Assembly: GCA_025966365.1 (NCBI GenBank)
Contig: JAICWV010000012.1
Coordinates: forward strand, 1-44,834
Direction of reading: 5' to 3'
DNA length: 44,834 nt
DNA from: Chloroflexota bacterium
GTDB taxonomy: Bacteria; Chloroflexota; UBA5177
A program made the translations under genes and the position numbers. The notes under the pieces were generated by a model. The model worked only from the letters and a program-made list of their open reading frames with translations. It did no database searches and was not told where the DNA came from. Shown in pieces: positions 8,493-15,952 of this stretch. Positions within the stretch are counted from its first letter, which is position 1. Each line of letters opens with the position of its first letter.

Positions 8493-9928
8493 TCTGTCCG
8501 CCCTTGCCCCGATCCCAATATGGGTGCCGACGCCATCCGGAACGCGACTGGAACAAAGGTCATTACCAGCCCGAGGAACGCCACCATCCCGTGCACATAC
8601 AGTACGTCGAACAAATTATGTAAGGTCGTCGCGACCAGTGCTCCGAGAACACCGAACGCGACCGCCCGGATGTGGCCCCTCGGCGACACCCAAATGGCCG
8701 CACAACTGTACCACAGTGCAGAACCGACCAACAATGCGTAGGCGGTGAGACCGGCAAGGCCCGCCTCCGCCGCGATGTTGATGAAATAGTTGTGCGCGTG
8801 CTCGAGCGATGCGTACCAGCCGCGCGGATGATATTGGGGGTAGGCATCAGAGTAGTTGCCGATGCCGACGCCGAGGAACGGGTGCGCGGCAAACATGCGG
8901 ACGCCGGCGAGCCAGTGTGCGGCCCGTTCCACAGCGGAAAAGTTGGCGTCAGTCACGGAGCTGAACGAGACATTGCCCAGACCCACCGCATCGAGGACCC
9001 GCTGGAACGGTGACGATGGAATCAGGTTGAGGGCCATGAGCCAGCCTCCCAGCAGCGCCGCCCACAGGCCGGCCCACCACAGCGGGCGAAGCCGGGGCAG
9101 CATCATAGCCAGGATGATGCAGGAAGCGGTGAATCCGGCAAGGAGGGCACCTCGCGACTCGCTGGCCAGGATCGCGCCCGCGATAAGCACGGCTGCCACC
9201 CGATACAACCCTCTCTCCGCTCCTCTGGCTCCCAGCACTGACAGGCTCAAGGCAAAGGGAAAGGTCATGTTCAGGAACCCAGCGTACGGGTTGGGTTGAT
9301 CGAATGAGCCAAAGGCACGCAGGGCAAAATGCTGGGCGGCAAACGCCTCGGGCCCGAGCCCGAAAAAGAACTGAACGTACCCCAGTACCGCCTGTCCTAC
9401 ACCGGCGAGTACGATAGCGGCCACCAGTAACCGGATGTCGCCTCGAGTCCGAATGAATCCGCTGCCGGCCACATATACAACCAGTAACTCGGCCCACTTC
9501 ACGATCTCACGCAGAGACGCGTGCCAGTCGGTGGCCTGGGTTACGGAGATCATGATCGCCGCCAGGAACAGGACCACGTACGGCGTCCAGAGGGGCGTGC
9601 CCAGGGGATTTATCCGCTGCACAATGCAGCGAACGACCCAGGCGGTACCGATGGCGGCGATCAGGATGTCTACCAGCGTGATCGGGAACGGGGGTGGCAG
9701 TAGTTCGATGCCACCCACCCAGGGAACGGCAAGGGCAACCAGAGCCAGGCCCGCCACCGGCCGGCATAGTGCCACGCAGGTAGCTGCGACCACGCCCAGA
9801 ACCACCGCTGCCACCACGGGATCAAGGGCGAAGGTGGAGACGAGCGCGGCAGCCGCCGCGACGGTGACGGCAACACGAGACGCCGTCAAAGCGCCCGACG
9901 GGTCGGTGGCGCCGGCCAGCCTATACAT
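8489..9928 (-). CDS. O-antigen ligase / Wzy-type polymerase family membrane protein
   Basis: The 479-residue product has about 11-12 hydrophobic segments and the Wzy_C/WaaL pattern: ASESRGALLAGF on one side, then a large extracytoplasmic loop ending HPFLGVGIGNYSDAYPQYH and LEHAHNYFINIAAEAGLAG, with the conserved Arg and His expected to act on lipid-linked donors. Members either polymerise polysaccharide repeat units or attach them to an acceptor. ATG at 9928 overlaps the end of the previous ligase-like gene by eight bases; the open frame continues to 10015, but that part lies inside the neighbour and reads as an Arg-rich shadow. Whether it is polymerase or ligase cannot be decided. Confidence 0.87.
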   Translation of the reverse strand: MYRLAGATDPSGALTASRVAVTVAAAAALVSTFALDPVVAAVVLGVVAATCVALCRPVAGLALVALAVPWVGGIELLPPPFPITLVDILIAAIGTAWVVRCIVQRINPLGTPLWTPYVVLFLAAIMISVTQATDWHASLREIVKWAELLVVYVAGSGFIRTRGDIRLLVAAIVLAGVGQAVLGYVQFFFGLGPEAFAAQHFALRAFGSFDQPNPYAGFLNMTFPFALSLSVLGARGAERGLYRVAAVLIAGAILASESRGALLAGFTASCIILAMMLPRLRPLWWAGLWAALLGGWLMALNLIPSSPFQRVLDAVGLGNVSFSSVTDANFSAVERAAHWLAGVRMFAAHPFLGVGIGNYSDAYPQYHPRGWYASLEHAHNYFINIAAEAGLAGLTAYALLVGSALWYSCAAIWVSPRGHIRAVAFGVLGALVATTLHNLFDVLYVHGMVAFLGLVMTFVPVAFRMASAPILGSGQGRTE

Positions 9929-11366
9929 GCGCCTGCGCCGTCTCCTTGCGTCGCCACGAAACCAGGGCGCACAGGACCCAGAAGAGCACGGCGAGGTCGG
10001 GCAGAAAGTAGCCATTGTCTACCAGCCCGTGGATCAACATGGCCGTCATGGCCGCGGTCGCACCGAGCACGAGTGGATCCTGTGAAGCACGTCGGGCTAC
10101 CACTTCCCGCCAGAACACCACCTCAAGCCAGAGAAAGGTGAAGAGTCCGGCGATTCCCGTGCTGAGCCAGAAGTCAAGGAACTCGTTGTGGGGGTGAGAC
10201 AAGCACGGCTCGCCTTCGGCGTTGGTCCCGACGTAGCCAAGGCCGGGCGGGCATTCATTCTGCCAGCGATCCTGCGCGCGTGTCGGGGCGTAGTAGTGCT
10301 GAAAGTTGTCCGGCCCGATACCGAACACCGGATGGTCCTGAACCATGCGCGCGGCCGCGCCCCAGACGATCAGCCGCTTGGAGGCAGTCCCTGCGTGCCC
10401 TGACGTCAGGGTGCTAACGATCTTGGGACCCGCAGCGGCGAAGCCCACCACGGCAACGACAAACGCCGCAGCTACCAGCCACTTGCCCCAGGGTTGCATC
10501 CAGGCGAGAAGGAGCAAAACAGCAATCGCGACCGCGACCCAGGCGCCGCGCGAATACGTCAGCACCAGCGCAGCGATAAGAACCGCGCCGAGCACGGCAC
10601 ACGCGACGCGCTTGAGGCCCGTCACGACCAGCGCGAGTGACAGCCAGAGCGGAATGAGCCGGTCGTAGAGCAGCCCCAGATTGTCCGGGCTCCCGTACGC
10701 GCCACGTGCCTGTTGAAGATGCACACCCAGCACCGGTATCGTGGGTCCGGCGGTGGCAGTCATGGACTGTTCCATCCCGATGGCCCCGGCTACTGCGCCA
10801 CCCAGCACAGCAGAGAGGGCGAGATACACCCAGTCGCGCCCCCGCCGGAGGAACAGCAGAAGCAAGAGAAAGTACACAACGGGCTCGACAATTGTCCAGC
10901 GGAGCCATTCCAATGCGACGTGGCGGTCAGCAGCTGCGACCGTGCTCGCCATTCCGGCAACAACCAGTAGCAGGGCAGGAGGCGCGAACCTCGACTGAAT
11001 CGCAGCCTGCCAATCAACGGAGATGCGACCGGAAACAACAAGCGCCCCTGCGGCAAGCACGTCCAGGACAATCAGCAGTTCGGACGGAGCAAACTCCCAG
11101 TGACCGATGTGCTTCGTGGCGGGAAAAAAGGGCAGGTAGAAGGGGACCAGCAACAGGGCCAGATCGAGACGAAACAGCGTCAAGCCCGCCAGCAGGGCGC
11201 CCACGGGCACATACAGCAGCGGCCAGGGAGCCAGGTAGACGGTGAGCGAGAGGGCGCTCAGCAACGCAAGGACGAGGGTATCGCGCGACTGACCTGGGGT
11301 CAGTGACGGGAACGATGGTCCAGGTCTAGCCGGAGATCCAGGGATCGACCGCGCGGGTATATTCAA
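9921..11366 (-). CDS. O-antigen ligase / Wzy-type polymerase family membrane protein (second copy)
   Basis: Polytopic membrane protein, about 445-481 residues, with the same family marks as its neighbour: LTYSRGAWVAVAIAVLLLL, HPVFGIGPDNFQHYY, and SHPHNEFLDFWLSTGIAGL with the loop His. The two copies differ clearly, suggesting one polymerises and one ligates. The start is unresolved. The first membrane helix begins near 11275, but no ATG or GTG lies between the ndk stop and that helix. TTG at 11366 (used here, 41 bases inside ndk) and TTG at 11264 (cutting the helix) are the options, and neither has a good ribosome-binding site. Confidence 0.8.
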   Translation of the reverse strand: MNIPARSIPGSPARPGPSFPSLTPGQSRDTLVLALLSALSLTVYLAPWPLLYVPVGALLAGLTLFRLDLALLLVPFYLPFFPATKHIGHWEFAPSELLIVLDVLAAGALVVSGRISVDWQAAIQSRFAPPALLLVVAGMASTVAAADRHVALEWLRWTIVEPVVYFLLLLLFLRRGRDWVYLALSAVLGGAVAGAIGMEQSMTATAGPTIPVLGVHLQQARGAYGSPDNLGLLYDRLIPLWLSLALVVTGLKRVACAVLGAVLIAALVLTYSRGAWVAVAIAVLLLLAWMQPWGKWLVAAAFVVAVVGFAAAGPKIVSTLTSGHAGTASKRLIVWGAAARMVQDHPVFGIGPDNFQHYYAPTRAQDRWQNECPPGLGYVGTNAEGEPCLSHPHNEFLDFWLSTGIAGLFTFLWLEVVFWREVVARRASQDPLVLGATAAMTAMLIHGLVDNGYFLPDLAVLFWVLCALVSWRRKETAQAHV

Positions 11367-11784
11367 CGATCTCGTCTGGCTGGAAGTACAGGCCGATCTC
11401 GTACTCCGCCGTATCCGGTGCGTCGGAACCGTGGATGAGGTTCTGGCCGATCTCGAGCGCATAGGTGCCTCGAATGCTGCCCGGCGCGGCCATGACCGGG
11501 TTGGTGCCACCCATCAGGTTGCGTGTGGCTTCGATGGCGTCCGGTCCCTCCAGTACGCCGACCAAGACGGGACCCGAGGTGATGAAATTTACCAGGCCTT
11601 CGTAAAACGGCTTCCCCTGGTGGACAGCGTAGTGTCTCTCCGCCAGCGGGCGATCGATCTTCATCAGCTTGAGAGCGGCGATTCTCAGCCCCTTGGTCTC
11701 GAAGCGGCTCAGAATGGCCCCAGCCAGCGCCCTCTGGACTGCATCCGGCTTCACAATGATGAGCGTCCGCTGTGTGTCGGCCAA
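11326..11784 (-). CDS. ndk: Nucleoside diphosphate kinase
   Basis: This enzyme transfers the gamma-phosphate between nucleoside di- and triphosphates through a phosphohistidine. The 152-residue product has the full family pattern: TLIIVKPDAVQR with Lys12, the RNLMGGTNP loop, and the active-site NLIHGSDAPDTAEYEI with His118. The start is TTG, placed six bases after a GGGGAG ribosome-binding site on the minus strand, giving MADTQRTL. It sits inside the polysaccharide operon, where it could help supply nucleotide-sugar precursors. Its stop region overlaps the possible start of the next membrane protein. Confidence 0.97.
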   Translation of the reverse strand: MADTQRTLIIVKPDAVQRALAGAILSRFETKGLRIAALKLMKIDRPLAERHYAVHQGKPFYEGLVNFITSGPVLVGVLEGPDAIEATRNLMGGTNPVMAAPGSIRGTYALEIGQNLIHGSDAPDTAEYEIGLYFQPDEIVEYTRAVDPWISG

Positions 11785-11847
11785 TGTTTACTCCCCTTGC
11801 TCCTGACTCACCAAACTCTATCAGGATCGAACGCCCGGACGGGACGT

Positions 11848-13212
11848 TCACGGCCGCGCTTGGCGGGGAACGACCGCGCGTGCAAACCAGATGTCTGTCT
11901 CGTTGGGCAGGTGGAGCTGCGTATCTGCCCAGGTGGCGCAGAGCGTGCCGGAGGGCTGTGCTGCCACCCCGATGTAGTCGCCGAAAAATCGGCCGGGGCT
12001 GAAGCAGGTGCTCGAAGGGGCAATGTAGTAGATGTCGTTGATCGGTGCGGTTCCACGATTGAGCCGCATGTTCGGGGATACATGGATGCCGTGGCGGTAC
12101 CAGACGCGGGCTGCATAGACATCGAGAAGGCCGGGACTGCGGCGCCGGTCATAGAACGCGATGCCGACTGAGCGGTCGGGCCAGGTGGTGATCGCGGGCA
12201 TGAATCTGTCTCCTGCCGTCACGTCGTTCACCCGCACCGGGATCGACCACGTTCGGCCCCCATCGGTGGAGCGAATGATCTCGATATTGGCATTCACCCG
12301 TCCGCCCCGGAAATGGGCAGTTGGGCGCGCCCACGCCAGCCACAGGGTTCCTTTGCCGTCCGAAATCGCGGCAGGCATGGTGAGGTTACGCAGTGACCCC
12401 GGCTGCGAAATCTGTGGTATCGCGTCGAACCGGCCCACAACCGCTCGCGCCGTCGTGAAGTGGCTGCCGTCGTCGGACGAAGCTCGCATCATGATCCGCG
12501 TCGGTGTCGATCGGTGCTGTGACTGGTCCGGAAACGTCGACCAAAACACGTAGATGCGTCCCCCGGGACCGGCCACCGGCACCGGCCCGTAGTTGTCCAG
12601 AGACGATCCGAAGAGCTTCCGTGGATGATCGAAATGGGTGCCGCCGTCTCTGGATCTGGTGAACCAGACCTCGCTCCGGTGGTCATAGAGTCGATCCCAG
12701 ACCACAAAGAGATGGTCGGGCTTCCCGCTCTCTACGACCATCGTCGGTTTGTCGTCGGCAGGGCTGGAATCGGCGATAACCGGGGATCGGAAGCTCCGGC
12801 CGTGGTCGATGGAATGCAGGACGACGATCGCTCCCTTCCCGCCCTCGCAAAACGCAGGCACTTCCCCCAGATAGCTGAAGAACACCGTGCCGTCGCGAGC
12901 AATGGCCACGCTGGGATCAGCTGCGGTGGTGAATGGGTAGACGATGGGAACGTTCCCCACGGTGAATGTTCGTCCACCGTTGCCGCTCCGGTATTCGCCC
13001 AGCGGCAGAGTGCCGTTCACCGGACGGTTGTAGTCGGTGTTGGACAGGGCGACAACCACGCTGGGATCGGCCGGATCCACCGCGACCACCGGCTCAGTTC
13101 GGTCCCGCGCGACCAGGACATTGCCGGGATCGGCGTACGCGCGGCTCCCGGCGAGACCCGGTGCGAGCGTACAAAGAAGCATCAGGACAGCGACTATGCG
13201 AATGAGTTTCAT
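11848..13212 (-). CDS. Secreted Asp-box (BNR, sialidase-fold) protein
   Basis: The 454-residue product begins with a clear signal peptide (MKLIRIVAVLMLLCTLAPG...). It then carries repeated Asp-box motifs of the S-x-D-x-G-x-x-F/W type: SIDHGRSF, SRDGGTHF, SSDDGSHF and STDGGRTW, plus a variant NGGRTF. This predicts a six-bladed beta propeller of the sialidase/exo-glycosidase fold, exported from the cell. Asp boxes also occur in non-enzymatic propellers, so sialidase activity is not claimed. ATG at 13212 is chosen because the signal peptide starts there; the upstream open frame lacks any such feature. It heads the operon with ndk, 63 bases ahead. Confidence 0.8.
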   Translation of the reverse strand: MKLIRIVAVLMLLCTLAPGLAGSRAYADPGNVLVARDRTEPVVAVDPADPSVVVALSNTDYNRPVNGTLPLGEYRSGNGGRTFTVGNVPIVYPFTTAADPSVAIARDGTVFFSYLGEVPAFCEGGKGAIVVLHSIDHGRSFRSPVIADSSPADDKPTMVVESGKPDHLFVVWDRLYDHRSEVWFTRSRDGGTHFDHPRKLFGSSLDNYGPVPVAGPGGRIYVFWSTFPDQSQHRSTPTRIMMRASSDDGSHFTTARAVVGRFDAIPQISQPGSLRNLTMPAAISDGKGTLWLAWARPTAHFRGGRVNANIEIIRSTDGGRTWSIPVRVNDVTAGDRFMPAITTWPDRSVGIAFYDRRRSPGLLDVYAARVWYRHGIHVSPNMRLNRGTAPINDIYYIAPSSTCFSPGRFFGDYIGVAAQPSGTLCATWADTQLHLPNETDIWFARAVVPRQARP

Positions 13213-13220
13213 TCGTAGCC

Positions 13221-13226
13221 AGCATA
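13221..13226 (-). promoter_or_regulatory. -10 box for a leaderless Asp-box protein mRNA
   Basis: TATGCT on the minus strand ends eight bases before the ATG at 13212, so transcription would begin at or one or two bases before the start codon. No Shine-Dalgarno sequence is present. The -35 region is not convincing. Confidence 0.4.
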
Positions 13227-13288
13227 GCGGCCTCGTGTTGCCCGGGTGGAATGGGTCTTGCACGTACAGGGGCATTCGGAGGTACGCA

Positions 13289-13522
13289 ATGACTGAAGAC
13301 ATCATCCCGGGTATGGACGATCCGGAGAAGTACGGAATCCAGGATCCTGAAGCTCCGGGCGAGCCGGATTACTGGTCGCACGGTATCTCGAAACCGGTAC
13401 CGGGGACGCGTAAGGAGACCCGCGACGAGCACGAGGGACTGCGCGGCGGTCACCACAACTCCAGCGAGGGCCAGGGCCACACCACCAGCCGGGGCGGACG
13501 CGGCGGCCACGGCGGCCACTGA
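13289..13522 (+). CDS. Small protein with His/Gly-rich tail, function unknown
   Basis: The 77-residue product is not recognised. The N-terminal half is acidic and Pro-rich (MTEDIIPGMDDPEKYG, then EPDYWSHGISKPVPG). The C-terminal third is rich in Gly, His, Ser and Arg and ends GGRGGHGGH, with seven His in about 30 residues, which suggests disorder and possible metal binding. There is no membrane segment or signal peptide. A CGGAGG ribosome-binding site lies six bases before the ATG, good support for translation; the frame is open much further upstream but that part is a shadow of the divergent gene. It ends next to a cluster of palindromes. Confidence 0.65.
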   Translation: MTEDIIPGMDDPEKYGIQDPEAPGEPDYWSHGISKPVPGTRKETRDEHEGLRGGHHNSSEGQGHTTSRGGRGGHGGH

Positions 13523-13536
13523 GGGCCTAAAGTCCC
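13523..13536. promoter_or_regulatory. DosR/DevR-box-like palindrome
   Basis: GGGCCTAAAGTCCC lies directly after the stop of the small His-rich gene. It matches the core of the known DosR consensus (GGGACTWWAGTCCC) at 13 of 14 positions and is symmetric apart from one pair. A further GGGAC half-site is at 13546-13550. The site is about 90 bases before the GTG of the next gene, where a LuxR-family regulator could bind. No such regulator is in this window, so the assignment rests on the motif alone. Confidence 0.4.
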
Positions 13537-13567
13537 CTTGCGGTTGGGACCGTGGCCGTTGCATGGT

Positions 13568-13586
13568 GGTGCCAGCGACTGGCACC
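13568..13586. repeat. Perfect hairpin, 8-bp stem and 3-base loop
   Basis: GGTGCCAG, CGA, CTGGCACC forms a perfect stem-loop in the gap between two plus-strand genes. There is no following T-tract, so it is not a standard intrinsic terminator. A second perfect palindrome, CGCGACGTCGCG, lies ten bases later at 13596-13607. Confidence 0.6.
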
Positions 13587-13624
13587 GTAAAGGGACGCGA
13601 CGTCGCGATTGAAGGGGTGGTACG

Positions 13625-14131
13625 GTGGAGTTCGAGCCTCGAACAGAGATCGGATACGAAAAGGGTCTCCGCGTGATCGGTCGGTTCCTGGATTCGGAGC
13701 CTTCCTATCACGTGAGCGTGCTAGAAATTGCGGACGGGTTCGCCGTCCGTTCCCACGGCAGTGTGGATCGCGCCGAGGGCCGGTCGCAGCATTTCCCCTG
13801 GGAGCGTCTGCGCGATCTCGTCATCTTCCAGGCGGCGGGAAGGGGGGTTCGCTCCCGGCGGCGGAAACTTGGCGAGGTGTGGGACAAGTTCCCGAACGGG
13901 CACGAGGATTTCTTCCGTGCTCTCGGCCACGAGCTGGATGCCGAGCAGGCACGAAGCCTTTCCCTCGACGAAATTCCGCAGGGTATCGCGGTCTCTTATA
14001 TGCGGCCAAAAGACAATGACCGTGGCTCGTTCGAGAAGTACCACACGGTGATGGGGCGCGATGAGATCACTACCCTGCTGGAAGCGGCCCAGGCACGACG
14101 TGGACAGTCGCCGGAGCCCGCCGCGGTCTAG
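13625..14131 (+). CDS. Uncharacterised soluble protein
   Basis: The 168-residue product has no signal peptide or membrane segment and matches no family I recognise. The N-terminal half looks like beta strands (YHVSVLEIADGFAVRSHGS) and the second half is mainly helical and charged, ending in an Ala/Gln/Arg helix. The start is GTG, eight bases after an AAGGGG ribosome-binding site. Upstream lies a 100-base gap with three palindromic elements, including a DosR-box-like site, which may control it. Its TAG shares bases with the TAG of the convergent ChrB-like gene in a CTAG tetranucleotide. Confidence 0.65.
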   Translation: MEFEPRTEIGYEKGLRVIGRFLDSEPSYHVSVLEIADGFAVRSHGSVDRAEGRSQHFPWERLRDLVIFQAAGRGVRSRRRKLGEVWDKFPNGHEDFFRALGHELDAEQARSLSLDEIPQGIAVSYMRPKDNDRGSFEKYHTVMGRDEITTLLEAAQARRGQSPEPAAV

Positions 14132-14742
14132 ACCGGGTACTCCTCGCCTGGCATGTCAGACGACCCGGCCAGCCGCTCAAAGACGTCGTCAGGCGGCGCG
14201 GTGACGCGTTCCACCTGGCGCTCAGACGCCTCGTGGACGAAGCGATCGAAGGCCCGCTCGCACTTCGACAGAATATCGGCGACACGCGCACCCTCGACGC
14301 CGCCAAAATAGTCGCGCTCTGTGACCTGCTCGTGCCACCGGGTCAGCCGGCCCAGCTCGCTCTCCAGATTGTCGACGTCCGGAAATCCGAACTCCTCGGC
14401 ATCCACATCGTGCAGGACGTCGCGCAAAAAGCGCACAGCCGCATGATATAGCTCCCGGTACTCTGCGGCCCGCTCCTCGTTGAAACGGCCAACCAGCTCT
14501 TGCTCGCGTTCCGGCGGAAAGGACGGGGCGTCGATCAGATCGGCGGTTCCCTCGTACTCATCAATTCGATCCCGGACCTCGCGCAGGCGCCCTTGCAAGT
14601 CCTCGCGCGCAGGTAGCACCGCGACGCCGTCACGGAGATAGAGCGCGCCCAACTTCTTGAGCTCTCGCCACACGTACGCTCGCTTTCGCGACGGCTGTGA
14701 GGGGAGAGTGTAGATCAGTAGCAGCCAGCCGTTCATGCGCAT
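14128..14742 (-). CDS. ChrB N-terminal-domain-like protein
   Basis: The 204-residue product starts WLLLIYTLPSQPSRKRAYVWRELKKLGALYLRDGVAVLP, the typical opening of the ChrB N-terminal domain (a PaaX-like winged-helix shape), followed by long charged helices (EYRELYHAAVRFLRDVLHD...). In chromate-resistance operons ChrB is a chromate-responsive regulator, but here no chrA transporter is nearby and the C-terminal ChrB domain is absent. A DNA- or RNA-binding regulatory role is a guess. Two in-frame ATGs lie at 14742 and 14736. The gene is divergent from the lysozyme-like gene and overlaps its convergent neighbour by four bases. Confidence 0.72.
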   Translation of the reverse strand: MRMNGWLLLIYTLPSQPSRKRAYVWRELKKLGALYLRDGVAVLPAREDLQGRLREVRDRIDEYEGTADLIDAPSFPPEREQELVGRFNEERAAEYRELYHAAVRFLRDVLHDVDAEEFGFPDVDNLESELGRLTRWHEQVTERDYFGGVEGARVADILSKCERAFDRFVHEASERQVERVTAPPDDVFERLAGSSDMPGEEYPV

Positions 14743-14783
14743 AAGCCTAGCTGTCCCGCATTCGCGCTTCCAACCGCAGAGGA

Positions 14784-14789
14784 TATAAT
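14784..14789 (+). promoter_or_regulatory. -10 box for a near-leaderless mRNA
   Basis: A perfect TATAAT ends 13 bases before the ATG at 14803. The expected transcript start near 14796 leaves a leader of about seven bases, and no Shine-Dalgarno sequence is seen. A weak -35 (TTCGCG) lies 17 bp upstream. Confidence 0.55.
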
Positions 14790-14802
14790 CCCTGGTAACC
14801 GA

Positions 14803-15306
14803 ATGGGAAGGGACGCAGCAGGCGTGCTGCTGGTCGCGCTGACCGTGTTATGTGCGTCAGCGTGGGCCGGCACCGGACGCGCCCAGACAGGACAGCCGCG
14901 AGTGGCGGCTTGCATATTCGATCGAGCCAGCCTCCACACATCGCGGGGCACGTGCCGACCGAGAGCCAGGTCGTACCCTGCCGGCGTGAAGACATCGGTA
15001 CGGCGCTCCATCTACGACGGCGCGCTGACCTTCGGCATACCCTACTCCGTCATGCTCCAGGTCGCCCGCTGCGAAAGCAATCTTGACCCCCACGCGGACG
15101 ATGGGCTGCACATGGGCCTCTTTCAATTCCTGCCGTCCACTTTCAAGCAGGGTGCGAAGGCGCTCCGGGGACAGACGGGCATCAGGGCCAGAAGCTACTG
15201 GAACCCGCTCGACGCCGCCTACGTCGCCGGATACATGTTCGTCAACGGACAGGCTGAAGAATGGGGCTGCGTGCCTCAGCTGACACCGCCGCCCAGCGCC
15301 CGCTAG
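14803..15306 (+). CDS. Secreted lysozyme-like / SLT transglycosylase-type protein
   Basis: The 167-residue product has a signal peptide (hydrophobic residues about 7-23, likely cut after a GRAQ segment). A lysozyme-like catalytic domain follows: LQVARCESNLDPHADD with probable catalytic Glu91, GLFQFLPSTF, and SYWNPLDAAYVAGYMFVNG. This is the pattern of soluble lytic transglycosylases and resuscitation factors, which cleave peptidoglycan outside the membrane. Five Cys (at 37, 51, 90 and near the C-terminus, plus one in the signal region) could form disulfides. Translation appears near-leaderless. It ends seven bases from the convergent nth gene. Confidence 0.82.
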   Translation: MGRDAAGVLLVALTVLCASAWAGTGRAQTGQPRVAACIFDRASLHTSRGTCRPRARSYPAGVKTSVRRSIYDGALTFGIPYSVMLQVARCESNLDPHADDGLHMGLFQFLPSTFKQGAKALRGQTGIRARSYWNPLDAAYVAGYMFVNGQAEEWGCVPQLTPPPSAR

Positions 15307-15313
15307 GGACTGG

Positions 15314-15952
15314 TTACGCGACGAACGCCGACGGGCAAAGCGACGCGAGCACACATTCGCCGCACCTGGGATTCCTGGCCGCGCATACCCGCCGTCCATG
15401 CCAGATCAGGAGGTCGGAGACTCGTCCCCATCGGGATTCGGGAGTCGCGGCCATGAGGTCCTGCTCGATCTTCACCGGATCCTTGCTCCGACTGAGCCCC
15501 AGCCGCTGGGACAGACGGGTTACGTGGGTATCCACCGCGATACCTTCGTCCCGCCCAAAGGCATGCGAAAGCACCACGTTTGCCGTCTTTCGCGCCACGC
15601 CGGGAAGAGTGATGAGATCTTCCATTCGGGACGGGACCTGACTCCCGAAATCATCAATCAGTTTCTGCGCCATTCCCTGAATGTTCCTGGCCTTATTGCG
15701 ATAGAAACCGCAGGAGTGGATGACTGTTTCCAGTTCCTCTCGGTCCGCCGCTGCGTACTCAGCGGCCGTTCGATAGCGGGCAAAGAGCACGGGAGTCACC
15801 AAATTGACCCGCTCGTCGGTGCACTGCGCCGAGAGAATCGTGCCCACCACCAGTTCCAGCGGAGTCGAGAAATTCAATCCGGTGGTCATTTCCGCGTACA
15901 GGGGCTCAAGGCGGTCAAGGATCTCCTCCGCACGGGCAGATTCACCGGTCAT
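15314..15952 (-). CDS. nth: Endonuclease III
   Basis: This base-excision repair enzyme removes oxidised pyrimidines and nicks abasic sites. The 212-residue product has the helix-hairpin-helix LPGVARKTANVVL with catalytic Lys122, the VDTHVTRLSQRLGL segment with catalytic Asp141, and the four-Cys iron-sulfur loop Cys190-x6-Cys197-x2-Cys200-x5-Cys206. ATG at 15952 overlaps the stop of the HMG-CoA lyase gene as ATGA, so it is translationally coupled to leucine catabolism genes, an unusual partner for a repair enzyme. The open frame continues upstream only as a shadow of the lyase gene. Confidence 0.96.
   Translation of the reverse strand: MTGESARAEEILDRLEPLYAEMTTGLNFSTPLELVVGTILSAQCTDERVNLVTPVLFARYRTAAEYAAADREELETVIHSCGFYRNKARNIQGMAQKLIDDFGSQVPSRMEDLITLPGVARKTANVVLSHAFGRDEGIAVDTHVTRLSQRLGLSRSKDPVKIEQDLMAATPESRWGRVSDLLIWHGRRVCAARNPRCGECVLASLCPSAFVA

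Noticed and set aside
13568-13586. Intrinsic terminator after the His-rich small gene
   Set aside because: The stem is perfect but there is no T-tract after it on either strand, so it is listed only as a hairpin.
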